Shown here piece after piece: positions 18,101-25,806 of a DNA stretch of 39,454 bases; the stretch's first letter is position 1; every line of letters begins with the position of its first letter. Position numbers and translations under genes: made by a program. The stretch covers positions 1-39,454 of the forward strand of contig CAITNO010000064.1 of NCBI GenBank assembly GCA_903893795.1, read 5' to 3'. Below the pieces are notes generated by a model. The model searched no databases and was not told where the DNA came from. It was given only the letters and a program-made list of their open reading frames with translations. Source of the DNA: Candidatus Hydrogenedentota bacterium. Lineage in GTDB: Bacteria > Hydrogenedentota > Hydrogenedentia > Hydrogenedentales > CAITNO01.

Positions 18101-19322
18101 ACCAGCTTCCGGTGTGGGGTGCCTTTCCGCTGCCCGCCTTATCCGTGATGACGGTGCTCCCCGCGGAGGAGGTCTCTGCCCAGCCTTTGCCGCCGCTCTC
18201 AAAATCGCCGTCATCGAGCAGGGTATATGCCCCGCAAGGCATTTCGGGGCAGGCGCCGGAGGATATGACCAGATCAATCGCTCCCCCGGCGGTGACAAGG
18301 GCATTGCCCACGGGGGTCTGGCGCAGCACGCTTCCCGCCGCCACGGTGTTGCTGCAGTATTGGGCTGTTGTGCCCACAACCAGTCCCGCGCCTGTTATGG
18401 ACGCGGTGGCTGCGGTCTGGGTTTTGCCAACCACGCTGGGCACCGTCACGCGGCAGGTTCCCGTGGATACCACGAGGTCCACCGCACCGCCGGGGTTTAC
18501 CGTTGAGCCCGCCACGGGTGTCTGGGTGATGACATTGCCCGCAGTCACGGAGTCACTGCACTGCTGGGTCACCGTGCCCAAGATTAGGTTGGCGTTGGTA
18601 ATGTCATAACTCGCTGCTGCCTGTGTCTCGTTCACCACGTTGGGCACCGTGGCCTGGGGGGGCGCCACGACCTTAATATAATCGTTATACACGGGCGAGT
18701 AGTTGCCCGCGCCGTCGAGATACTGGACGCGCACGGTGTGATAACCCAGTCCGGTCGGCAACGTGTAGGCGCGGGGGGTCGTGGGTATTTCCCAGCTTGT
18801 CCAGGTCGAGCCATTGTCGCTGAACCGCATCCGCGTCACGCCCGCCCCTGCTCCATCGTTCCAAGTCAGTCCAAGCGTGACCGGCAGGCTGGGCGTGGTT
18901 GCCGCGCCGCCGTTGATAGTAATGCTGCCCGTAGGCAAAGTTCTGTCCAAAAGAATATAGTCGCTGTAGGTGGCAGAGCGGTTGTTCGCCTTGTCGATAA
19001 ACTGGACCCGCACCGTCCTGTGGCCGTCCGCACCCACGGGAAGCGTGTAGGACCGCGACGGCGTCAGGCTCTCATAGGCCGACCAGGTGGAGCCGTCGTC
19101 GCTGAAGCGCATGCGGGCCACGCCCGAACCGGCACCGTCCGACCACGTCATCGCTATCGTCACCGTCCGCGAGTTCGTCGCGCTCCGGTCACCGTTAATG
19201 ACGATTGTCCCCGTTGGAGGCGTGGTGTCCGTCACGGCGCGCGCTGCGGGCTGCGGCAACGCCGCAAACATCAGGCACAGCACCACCGGCACCATGCCCC
19301 TTGCCCATAACTTTCTTTTCAT
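15159..19322 (-). CDS. Large secreted multidomain repeat protein (Ig-like, PASTA, InlB-type repeats)
   Basis: The 1387-residue protein has a Sec signal peptide (cleavage near ARA, residue 29). Then come two related Ig-like repeats (about 35-125 and 128-218; shared W-DGAG-GV-RMRFSD-GSTW and TVRVQ core), two PASTA domains (225-290 and 292-358), and a jelly-roll carbohydrate-binding-like domain (365-521, LLDDGDFESGGKGW to YFMVDDLCLYT). Eight InlB/Bacterial_repeat-type units of about 80 residues follow (528-1171), each ending in an aromatic FTGW-type motif and VTANF. A unique C-terminus (1172-1387, rich in Trp/Tyr) has no anchor I recognise. Most repeats carry a CxxxC pair that would form disulfides outside the cytoplasm. 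It is likely a surface or secreted adhesin or glycan-binding protein (inference). AAAGGAG precedes the ATG. It lacks LPXTG, TM or type IX signatures. Confidence 0.88.
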   Translation of the reverse strand: MKRKLWARGMVPVVLCLMFAALPQPAARAVTDTTPPTGTIVINGDRSATNSRTVTIAMTWSDGAGSGVARMRFSDDGSTWSAYESLTPSRSYTLPVGADGHRTVRVQFIDKANNRSATYSDYILLDRTLPTGSITINGGAATTPSLPVTLGLTWNDGAGAGVTRMRFSDNGSTWTSWEIPTTPRAYTLPTGLGYHTVRVQYLDGAGNYSPVYNDYIKVVAPPQATVPNVVNETQAAASYDITNANLILGTVTQQCSDSVTAGNVITQTPVAGSTVNPGGAVDLVVSTGTCRVTVPSVVGKTQTAATASITGAGLVVGTTAQYCSNTVAAGSVLRQTPVGNALVTAGGAIDLVISSGACPEMPCGAYTLLDDGDFESGGKGWAETSSAGSTVITDKAGSGKAPHTGSWWAWFGNSANADQATLTQKKIIPSASAFSATLNFYVRILSAGTGSGTMTVSIDGDTVAKFSGKDASLYSTYTQVSLDVSNYTDDATHTIVIAAGTSGANAFNYTYFMVDDLCLYTNAASYYDYPLTVSRTGAGNGTVTGPSINCGGDCSSSISTHGYVFNLTATPDANSTFTGWTGADTASDNTCTVAMTRARTVTAAFAPKDRTLNLVVVGTGGTGGSILGYNISCNSSCQYSYLNGTTVNLSVLPLSGSKFTGWNGADTTSGSTCTVTLGADRTVTANFAPDTRTLTVTKGGTGGGTITSSVGGINCGDTCSAGILVGTTVTLTAAPDTNSTFTGWTGADSSSANTCTAAMAQDKSVQANFTLKTYTLSISKTGSGTVTSNTGGINCGSTCSATFNAGTSVQLTAAPTTPGYIFTGWSGDAAGTANPVTVAMSGAKSVTANFAAQNYTLNITKSGNGAGIVTSGSAGISCGTDCTESYPAGTVVTLTAVATTGSFSAWTGADSPSGASCTVTMNGNKTVDAAFVLPNYTLTVSKGGNGNGFVTANGINCPGDCTENYASGTVVPLTATASSDSTFTGWSGDASGSTSPYSLTMNAAKNVTATFTLKTYTLSTGKTGSGTVTSNTGGINCGSTCSATFNAGTAVQLSATPAAGYAFANWSGDATGTANPVTVNMNGAKSVTANFTQSYTLTISKTGNGTVTSNTGGINCGTTCSASYAPGTVVTLTAAADTGYTFDHWTGADSSSGTSCSVTMNAVRGVSATFISASGVTIRNDSDFWIVSAKLNGVELLPTINDSIQCDTTGTKTYAVTPGSVSYHFGLGGWSQDGTTRIEQITFEGNTTIPSGSVILPVGSSYKFLTYLSNGQSWWSYWSTEHCGQLRPLRLIFNNTGAWQLYVWLGSAWSLLSSGTATFTPCLFDPIVFKFNDTHGILKDDPTNFYPQINAGGLTLHALAICDPGSVWDYYEDSTQKPADSNHPPYQ
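15810..17741 (-). repeat. Eight tandem 80-codon InlB-type repeat units
   Basis: Within the large protein, units start near residues 528, 608, 690, 772, 852, 933, 1013 and 1092. Units 4 (16770-17009) and 7 (16050-16286) are nearly identical in their first 40 residues and very similar at DNA level, whereas their neighbours differ. This indicates recent unequal exchange or gene conversion. The CxxxC motif is present in every unit. Confidence 0.85.
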
Positions 19323-19350
19323 CGCGCGCTCCTTTCAGATTTCCTCTTGC

Positions 19351-19380
19351 GGTATAGCCTTGCACTGGCTGCCGCGGCAA
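19351..19380 (-). promoter_or_regulatory. Candidate promoter of the large repeat-protein gene
   Basis: On the minus strand TTGCCG (19380-19375) and TATACC (19356-19351) are 18 bp apart, each matching four of six consensus bases. The ATG at 19322 is 28 nt downstream of the -10, with an AAAGGAG site in between. Confidence 0.4.
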
Positions 19381-19389
19381 TCGAACTGA

Positions 19390-21040
19390 ACTTCAAATCG
19401 AATCCGGCCAGCCAATTGTATCATGAGCGGCATTCTTATATTTCAGGACTTACTACTTAGATATAGACCGGCTTCCCTCTCCGTATTGTGTTGAACTCCA
19501 TCCGCGCGTAGACCTGCTTTGCCCTATTTGTCGCGCTCTGCCAAACTTCCCTTTCTGGCTCAGGCCTTGTTCCTTGAATCTGGACGCCTCATGTGTCACA
19601 ACAACATATAAAACAATATATAAGGGCTATGCATAGCACTACAGGTGCTTTAACCCTGAGTCTGTCTGATTTTAGTCAAGCCTTGTCCCAATCCGAGCGT
19701 CGTCATGACCTCATATTCATAGAATCGTCTCATAGAGGCGATGTCTGGTCGTCCCGGTCAAGCAGGCATTACAATGCGGTATGCGAGTTGCTTGCGGCGG
19801 CACTCTGCCACTGAAAGCCACCGCAGGGTCGGTCCCATTACATCCAAGCCCGAAGACAGAGGGATCAGCCTTTTCAGGGAGCTGAGCCAACCAGGCTGCC
19901 AGCGCTCGGCCGTCACAAACCGTGCGCGCCCACCCGCTGCCGTGCCTTTGCGTGCATAGCCCCAGAAGGGCCACGCCACCTGTTGCGGGGATTTACTGCA
20001 GGCATGGCTGGTGGCTAAAGTCATGAGATGTCTGCATTGCGTATCGCAACTTCTTCCCTGTCTCCCGCAGCGCTTCCACTAAAGTTATCAGCATGGTCGT
20101 TACCAACCTCTCTTGCAGAGTTGCCATCTGGAGCTTCCCGCCCTTTCCTTCTGGGGGACGCATTCCGGTCCGGTAATTTCCGTCAAGCCTCGAAGTCCGG
20201 TTCCGTAACTGCTGGTGTCCTCCGTTTTGAAGCGCATTGCGCCCGCAGTTGCGATGCAACTGTGGTCGCCTAACCCGAGATATCAGCCAAAGCGATGCCG
20301 ATATTGCAAAGAGTTCCGTCCATCCGAGCCTAGACTGGCTCGATTGCGCAATATAGGACAGCGTTGCAGGGGTAGCGCCACTGTTTCCGGCCATAACCCG
20401 GCAATCAGGGCAAATCGGAGGGTTGAAAGCATGGGACTACCCAGACTCGCGATACCGCCGCAACTCTGTCTGCATGGCATGGAGCCTGCTTACCCACTGG
20501 AGTTGCGCTGGGCATCTGTGTCGCCCTCTCACGTCCAGAGTATTGGACACCGCACTTTCATCCCTTCCACCGGTGGAGGCATGTTGTCCTGAATTGACTG
20601 CGGTCCGCAAGCGCCTTTAATGTACCCCTGATCCGTTTAGTTTGATCTTCGTGCGCCTGGTTTAGCCTGGCGCTACGCTTGCGCGGTCCCTTCGGTATTT
20701 CCCCCGGTCCTTCTATCCCGGCCCATTCTTAAATGTCGCCATAGAAGCAATCTGCCATGGATGGTCTTGTAGGCGCGATACCATCGTGCCTTCTCGACAG
20801 CACCCCGACGGCTTGCGCGCCAGACCGGACATTAATCTGTCTGCGCATCCGGTTCCCGTGAAATGTGTCATCGGAGTGGTCTTCCGGCCGATTCTCGCGA
20901 CAACCGGGTTCCGATGCTTGCAAGCCGCTCCTCGGCCTTGCCATGACAGTCGGAGGCCCAGCAAGAGATATATGGGCGGTTCGCTTTTGCAACACACCTG
21001 TTGTAGCCCTGCATATTTTTCGCCGAAAGAAGGAACTGCC
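19390..21040. other. 1.65 kb low-GC stretch with no recognisable gene
   Basis: Between the large repeat-protein gene and the parS/rsmG locus the base composition is visibly lower in GC than in either flank. Open frames are short and overlapping on both strands, without family motifs or convincing ribosome sites. The most AT-rich patch is 19594-19625. Small palindromes include TCCACCGGTGGA (20566-20577) and GTCCA/TGGAC arms (20533-20537, 20544-20548). I see no tRNA, rRNA, tmRNA, SRP or RNase P signature, no insertion-sequence ends and no DnaA-box cluster. It may be decayed coding DNA, an RNA-encoding or regulatory region, or the spacer of an origin/centromere region. Confidence 0.6.
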
Positions 21041-21046
21041 GGTCAA

Positions 21047-21062
21047 TGTTCCACGTGGAACA
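21047..21062. other. parS centromere site 1
   Basis: TGTTCCACGTGGAACA is a perfect palindrome and fits the bacterial parS consensus TGTTNCACGTGNAACA bound by ParB; this C/G form is known from other genomes. The symmetry extends 3 bp further on each side (21044-21065). It lies 18 bp beyond the rsmG stop. ParB loading here would organise the replication-origin region for segregation. Confidence 0.93.
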
Positions 21063-21079
21063 TTGGCTCGGGTACTAAC

Positions 21080-21706
21080 TCAGCCTTTTCGACGTACTAC
21101 ATACAGTTCGCCGCGACGGGCACCCGAGGTGGTCCATTCGTCTTCGCAATGTTCCACGTGGAACATTGGCTCCCCAAACTCGGTTGGCCGACCGGATTGG
21201 CAAAGAAAGACCGACCTCGTTCCCATCCATCCCACGAGACCCTGCTGGATCTTGGCGGGAAGCTCTACGGCGCGAGCCGTAATCACATCGGCGCTCCGTC
21301 CCTGCACGGCCGCTGGGAAATCGCCATGGATAATCTCGACCCCTTTAAGCCCAAGCGAAGCGACCACCTTCCGTAGGAAGCCAATCTTCTTGACGGATCG
21401 TTCCACCAGGGTGACGGAAAGCTCCGGCAGCAGGATCTTCACGGGAATCGCGGGGTATCCTCCGCCGGTGCCGATATCGAGCCAAGTGGACTCGCCCAAG
21501 CCCAGGCGCACGATAACGCTGGCCAGACTCACCGAATCGGGAAGGTGCAGTGTTTCAAGTGCGCGCGCATCCCCCACGGACACGAGACTGGAGACTGCAT
21601 TCCACTCCCGCACCAGCGCGGCGTGCCGTTTCCACTGACTGAGGGCATTGTCGGGAACGGACACGCCCTCACGCTCCAACATCGCTATAAGTTGCTCTTG
21701 TTGCAT
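21080..21706 (-). CDS. rsmG: 16S rRNA (guanine527-N7)-methyltransferase RsmG (GidB)
   Basis: The 208-residue protein methylates G527 of 16S rRNA using S-adenosylmethionine. It shows the RsmG layout: N-terminal helices (ALSQWKRHAALVREWNAVSSLV), the HLPDSVSLA segment (corresponding to the family H-x-x-D-S), the SAM-binding TWLDIGTGGGYPAIPVKI, LVERSVKKIGFLRKV, and ITARAVELPAKI. The start is uncertain: ATG 21706 (MQQEQL) gives family length, but an ATG four codons upstream or a longer form is possible, and no strong ribosome site is seen. Near the C-terminus the residues MFHVEH are encoded by a perfect parS site. rsmG often sits next to parA-parB close to the origin; here no par genes follow. Confidence 0.93.
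   Translation of the reverse strand: MQQEQLIAMLEREGVSVPDNALSQWKRHAALVREWNAVSSLVSVGDARALETLHLPDSVSLASVIVRLGLGESTWLDIGTGGGYPAIPVKILLPELSVTLVERSVKKIGFLRKVVASLGLKGVEIIHGDFPAAVQGRSADVITARAVELPAKIQQGLVGWMGTRSVFLCQSGRPTEFGEPMFHVEHCEDEWTTSGARRGELYVVRRKG
21150..21165. other. parS centromere site 2 (inside rsmG)
   Basis: The same 16-bp parS core is repeated exactly 103 bp from site 1, about ten helical turns, and the symmetry again extends 3 bp on both sides. The following GGCTC is shared with site 1. It encodes part of the RsmG C-terminus (MFHVEH on the minus strand). Confidence 0.94.
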
Positions 21707-21937
21707 GACGTACAGCATACCTGTGCCGTCCCAAACAACGCAATACTGGTCTGACCTACCAACACGGACCCTTTTTCCTATTTTTAGCCCTTCTTTTGAC
21801 TCTTTTCGCCCCATATGGCAACGTCTTTTTACTTGCTCTTGACGGGCGTATAATTGATTTTCTGGATGTAATTTGTTATGGTTTCGAGACTTACCGCAGA
21901 GAGGACCGGCGGTTCTCCTGCACAACGCGGTGATCTT

Positions 21938-23161
21938 GTGAAGCATCTGGTACTCATAGGCGATGGCATGGCGGACTACCCGCTCGCTGAACTGGATGGC
22001 AGAACGCCCATAGAGGCGGCGGCCACCCCGGCCATGGACCGTCTTGTCTCCCTGGGACTGACCGGCCAATACTGCCCCATACCGGAAGGCCTACCCCCCG
22101 GCAGCGACATTGGTAATCTCTCCCTCTTCGGCTATGACCCCTGTGCCACTTTCAGCGGACGCGCACCCATCGAGGCGGCAAACCAGGGCATCAAGCTGGC
22201 CGAAGACGAGGTGGCGTTCCGCTGCAACCTCGTCACCCTGGCCGACGGCCAGATGTGCGACTTCACCTCGGGCCATATCACCACCGAGGAAGCCCGGGCG
22301 ATCATCGCCACGCTGAACGAGACCCTGGCGAAAGAATTTCCTGTCGCCTTTAATACAGGCGTGAGCTACCGCCATCTTGCGGTAATCCGAAACACCCCGG
22401 CGATCTCTGACGACGCCCTTGCCGCCGCCAAATGCACACCCCCGCATGACATCACCGGCAAGCCCTACGAAGGATATCTTCCCGCCGGAGATGCGACCAC
22501 GCTGCTGCGCGCCATGATGGACCGGTCCTGCGAAGTGCTGGCCGACCATCCCGTGAACCGTGACCGTATCGCCCGCGGACTTCACCCCGCCACCTCGATC
22601 TGGCTGTGGGGTCAGGGCCGCGCCCCCAAGATGGCCACCTATGCCGACCTCTATGGAATGACCGGCGCGGTGGTTTCCGCCGTGGACCTGGTCAAGGGCA
22701 TCGGCGTCTGCGCGGGCCTTCAGGTGCTCGATGTTCCCGGCGCCACCGGCTGGCTCGACACCGACTACGCCGGCAAGGTAAACGCCGCTCTCGGCGCCCT
22801 CGAACAGCTCGACGTCGCGTTCATCCACGTGGAGGCGCCCGACGAAACGGCGCACCAGGGCCGCACCGATCTGAAGATGCAGGCCATCGCCGATTTCGAC
22901 AGCCATGTCGTCGCCCCCTGCCTTGAATGGGCCGAGCGCCGCGGCGACACCCGCGTGCTCGTGGCCCCGGACCATTTCACGCTCATCTCCACCAAGACCC
23001 ATGCCGGCGGTCCCTGCCCCTTTGGCCTCTTTGGGCCGGGCGTGCCCGTCGGAACCCAGACCGCCTATTCGGAGGGTGTTGCCGCCACAAGCGGCATTCT
23101 CATTCCCGAAGGGCACCGCCTCGTGCGCGCCTTCCTGGGCGACGCGGCGATTGCCCTCTGA
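21938..23161 (+). CDS. apgM: Cofactor-independent phosphoglycerate mutase, archaeal type
   Basis: The 407-residue protein interconverts 3- and 2-phosphoglycerate in glycolysis without 2,3-bisphosphoglycerate. It belongs to the ApgM branch of the alkaline-phosphatase superfamily. The start HLVLIGDGMADYPL carries the first metal Asp, GSDIGNLSLFGYDP the phospho-acceptor region, and IHVEAPDETAHQGR plus LVAPDHF (Asp-His) the remaining metal ligands; TKTHAGGPCPF follows. I choose the GTG at 21938 because it yields the family N-terminus; the ATG at 21878 would add 20 non-conserved residues. A perfect TATAAT lies at 21849-21854, but no good -35 is visible. It is divergent from rsmG. In some bacteria ApgM-like proteins are instead phosphonopyruvate-decarboxylase relatives, but the motifs here favour the mutase. 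Confidence 0.92.
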   Translation: MKHLVLIGDGMADYPLAELDGRTPIEAAATPAMDRLVSLGLTGQYCPIPEGLPPGSDIGNLSLFGYDPCATFSGRAPIEAANQGIKLAEDEVAFRCNLVTLADGQMCDFTSGHITTEEARAIIATLNETLAKEFPVAFNTGVSYRHLAVIRNTPAISDDALAAAKCTPPHDITGKPYEGYLPAGDATTLLRAMMDRSCEVLADHPVNRDRIARGLHPATSIWLWGQGRAPKMATYADLYGMTGAVVSAVDLVKGIGVCAGLQVLDVPGATGWLDTDYAGKVNAALGALEQLDVAFIHVEAPDETAHQGRTDLKMQAIADFDSHVVAPCLEWAERRGDTRVLVAPDHFTLISTKTHAGGPCPFGLFGPGVPVGTQTAYSEGVAATSGILIPEGHRLVRAFLGDAAIAL

Positions 23162-23251
23162 GTCCCTGCGGAACTTTCCCTCCCTCCGCCGTGTTTCCCC
23201 AGCAGTTCCCAATGGTCATCCCGCGCCCCCGGCGCCTTGGAGCGTATTATA

Positions 23252-24859
23252 ATGACACAACACATAGAGATATACGACACCACACTTCGCGACGGCGCGC
23301 AGGGTCCCGGTGTGAAGTTTTCGGCCGACGACCAGCTCCGCGTTGTCACGGCCCTCGACACCCTGGGCATCCGCTACATTGAAGGCGGCCAGCCCGGTTC
23401 GAACCCCAAGGCGGTCGAGCTCTTCCGCCGTGCAGCGGACCTCGATCTGAAAACCGCCGAGATGGCGGCCTTCGGCAGCACGCGCCATTTCAAGTCCGCC
23501 GTCGAAGACGATGCCAATGTGAAAGCACTCCTCAAGGCCAAGACCCGGGTGGTCACCATCTTCGCCAAGACCTCGGCGCTGCACGTCCGCGAGATCCTCG
23601 GCGTCACGCCCGACGAGAACCTCACGCTCATCGAGGAAACCGTGGCCTATCTCACGGCCAACAAGCGCGCCGTGTTCTTCGACGCCGAACACTTCTTCGA
23701 CGGCTATGCCGAAGACAGTGCCTACGCCTTGACCGTCCTGGAAACCGCGTTGAACGCGGGGGCCGCCTCCCTCCAGCTTTGCGAGACCAACGGCGGACGC
23801 CTCCCCTTTGAGGTGGAGCGCGCCACCGCCGCCGTGCGCAAGCGCTTCCCCAGAGCGGTCATCGGCATCCATACCCACAACGATTCGGGCTGCGCCGTGG
23901 CCAACGCGCTGGCGGCGGTGCGCGCAGGCGCCACCCAGGTGCAGGGCACCATGAACGGCTACGGCGAGCGCACGGGCAACTCCGACCTCTGCATCATTAT
24001 CCCCAACCTCCAGCTAAAGATGGGATACGATGCATTGGCCCCCGAGCAGCTTGCCCGGCTCACGCGCACCTCGCACCTCGTTGCCGAACTGGCCAACATG
24101 AGCCCGCGGGACCACGCCCCCTATGTCGGCCGCGACGCCTTCACCCACAAGGGCGGCATGCACGCCGATGCCGTGCGCAAGTGCAAGGTCAGCTACGAGC
24201 ATATCGCCCCCGGACTCGTCGGCAACCAGACCCACATCGCCGTCAGCGAGGTCTCGGGCCGTTCCAGCCTGATGCAGAAGGCCTCCGAACTGGGCATCAC
24301 CCTTGACCGCAACGACGCCTCCACCAAAGACATCCTGGCCCGCGTCAAGAACCTCGAAAACGAGGGCTATGAATTCGAAGGCGCCGACGCCTCGCTCGAC
24401 TTGCTCATGCGGAAAGCCACCGGACGTTTCCAGTCCTACTTCAAACTGCTGGCCTACCATGCCCGGGTCACCCAGACTGGGTCCAACGCCGAACCCGTCT
24501 CCGAGGCCACCGTCAAGGTGCAGTTGCCCAACGGCCACATCGAGCACACCGTCGCCGAGGGCCACGGTCCCGTGGACGCGCTCAACGTCGCCCTGCGCAA
24601 GGCGCTGCGTGAGATGTACCCCGAAATCGACGGCGTCCGGCTCGAGGACTACAAGGTCCGCATTCTCGACGGCAAGCTCGCCACGGGCGCCAAGACCCGC
24701 GTGCTCATCGAATCCAGCGACTCCGAGGAATCATGGAGCACCGTCGGCGTGTCGGAAAACATCATCACCGCCTCCTGCATGGCCCTTGTTGACAGCATAG
24801 AATACAAACTCCTGCGCACACGGCTGCGCCAGGAAAAAGGAAACGGCGACAAATCCTGA
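23252..24859 (+). CDS. cimA: (R)-citramalate synthase
   Basis: The 535-residue protein condenses pyruvate with acetyl-CoA to citramalate, opening the threonine-independent route to 2-oxobutyrate and isoleucine. The TIM-barrel part has [14 protein letters not shown] (Arg13, Asp14), the metal-binding HTHND (His207, His209) and [16 protein letters not shown] linker and a C-terminal LeuA-type allosteric domain follow ([45 protein letters not shown]). The early divergent motif ending AQGPGVKFS is typical of the CimA type rather than LeuA or NifV. The ATG at 23252 has GGAG 9 nt upstream. It starts 90 bp after apgM on the same strand. The regulatory domain suggests feedback by isoleucine, known for the family. 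Confidence 0.93.
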   Translation: MTQHIEIYDTTLRDGAQGPGVKFSADDQLRVVTALDTLGIRYIEGGQPGSNPKAVELFRRAADLDLKTAEMAAFGSTRHFKSAVEDDANVKALLKAKTRVVTIFAKTSALHVREILGVTPDENLTLIEETVAYLTANKRAVFFDAEHFFDGYAEDSAYALTVLETALNAGAASLQLCETNGGRLPFEVERATAAVRKRFPRAVIGIHTHNDSGCAVANALAAVRAGATQVQGTMNGYGERTGNSDLCIIIPNLQLKMGYDALAPEQLARLTRTSHLVAELANMSPRDHAPYVGRDAFTHKGGMHADAVRKCKVSYEHIAPGLVGNQTHIAVSEVSGRSSLMQKASELGITLDRNDASTKDILARVKNLENEGYEFEGADASLDLLMRKATGRFQSYFKLLAYHARVTQTGSNAEPVSEATVKVQLPNGHIEHTVAEGHGPVDALNVALRKALREMYPEIDGVRLEDYKVRILDGKLATGAKTRVLIESSDSEESWSTVGVSENIITASCMALVDSIEYKLLRTRLRQEKGNGDKS

Positions 24860-24874
24860 CCTGCGCGGTATAAT
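24846..24874 (+). promoter_or_regulatory. Candidate promoter inside the 3' end of cimA
   Basis: A perfect TATAAT (24869-24874) has GCGACA (24846-24851, four of six bases) 17 bp upstream, overlapping the last cimA codons. It would drive the secreted-protein gene at 24943 with a leader of about 62 nt. Confidence 0.5.
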
Positions 24875-24942
24875 GTCGCAATGCGGCGCGGCACCAGTCG
24901 GGTGTGCCCCGCCGAATCACCGGCCCGACGGAGGCATAGAAC

Positions 24943-25584
24943 ATGCGCATGCGGCACTTGATCGCCACCGTCCTCCTGTTGGCTCTGGCAGGCTTCCCGG
25001 CAGACGCGGGGGCACAGGCCACCTCGTCCGCCGTCACGGTCCAGCGCGTCGTGGTGCCCGCCGTCTACACCCCCGGCCAAATCATCAGCGTCACCGTGAC
25101 CCTGCAAAAAGACGACGCCCGCACGGTGCAGGCCCTTGTCCTCCAGGAGACCGTCCCCAGCGCCTGGACCTATCAGAGCGTGTCTTCGACCAATCCCCGC
25201 ATGACCCCCATCAAGGGCCAGGACGTCACCAACGCCACCGGCACCAAGACCCTCTCGTTTTATTACATAGACATCCCCGACTTCCCCATTAGCTTCACCT
25301 ACCGCATGACAACCGGTGCGGACGACGCAGGGGCGATCACTGTTTCCGGCCTCGCGAAATTCCGGTTCGCCGGCGCGGAGGAACAGTCGGCCAGCGTGGC
25401 CACGCCCCTGGTCGCGACGATGACCCCGGAGGGTGAAACACCCACGGAGGGTGAAACGGCCACCAGCACCGGCTGCACCGGATGCAGCCAGGGCACCAAG
25501 GGTGTTGGCACGGCACTGGGCGACCTCTTTGCCTCCGGGCTTGCGCTCCTCACGCTGCTGGCCGTCGCCCACCGGCACGAATAG
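24943..25584 (+). CDS. Exported protein with EGE linker, GCTGC motif and C-terminal membrane anchor
   Basis: The 213-residue protein has a Sec signal peptide (MRMRHLIATVLLLALAG, cleavage near GAQA) and a domain of about 130 residues resembling DUF11/CARDB-type beta-sandwiches (VVVPAVYTPGQIISVTVTL and VLQETVPSAWTY). Then come a hydrophilic linker with two PTEGE/PEGE units, a GCTGCSQG cysteine motif, a hydrophobic segment (LGDLFASGLALLTLLAVA) and a short basic tail HRHE. This order (linker, small cysteine or glycine motif, TM helix, basic end) is that of processed C-terminal sorting tags such as MYXO-CTERM or GlyGly-CTERM, but the exact motif is not one I can name. An ACGGAGG site precedes the ATG. 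No enzyme function is visible. Confidence 0.8.
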   Translation: MRMRHLIATVLLLALAGFPADAGAQATSSAVTVQRVVVPAVYTPGQIISVTVTLQKDDARTVQALVLQETVPSAWTYQSVSSTNPRMTPIKGQDVTNATGTKTLSFYYIDIPDFPISFTYRMTTGADDAGAITVSGLAKFRFAGAEEQSASVATPLVATMTPEGETPTEGETATSTGCTGCSQGTKGVGTALGDLFASGLALLTLLAVAHRHE

Positions 25585-25637
25585 CACCGGACATCACGCC
25601 GTGATACCACAGACTTCGAATACGCGCCGTATTAAGT

Positions 25638-25739
25638 CCCCCTTCGAAGGGGGATTTTGGGGGATGTCGCTGCTATTGAAAAGACTCCGGGAGGAACACC
25701 CCCCGGTCGGCTTTCGCCGACCACCCCCCTCAAGGGGGG
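25638..25739. repeat. Composite palindromic repeat before ispH
   Basis: Three palindromes lie in series: CCCCCTTCGAAGGGGG (25638-25653, perfect), GGTCGGC/GCCGACC (25705-25711, 25716-25722) and CCCCCCT/AGGGGGG (25724-25730, 25733-25739). Spacers are rich in G or C runs. It looks like a dispersed non-coding repeat rather than an ispH leader, although it lies entirely between the upstream stop and the ispH start. In-frame upstream starts for ispH would run through it and are not credible. Confidence 0.75.
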
Positions 25740-25806
25740 ACCTAAGGCAGTCCGGCACCTCCACCTATACCGAAACGCGCTTCCACTACCCCCACGGAAT
25801 ATCCCC

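Noticed and set aside
19594..19625. AT-rich patch as an oriC unwinding element
   Set aside because: No DnaA-box cluster is visible near it; only one weak TTATCAGCA-like sequence at about 20084.
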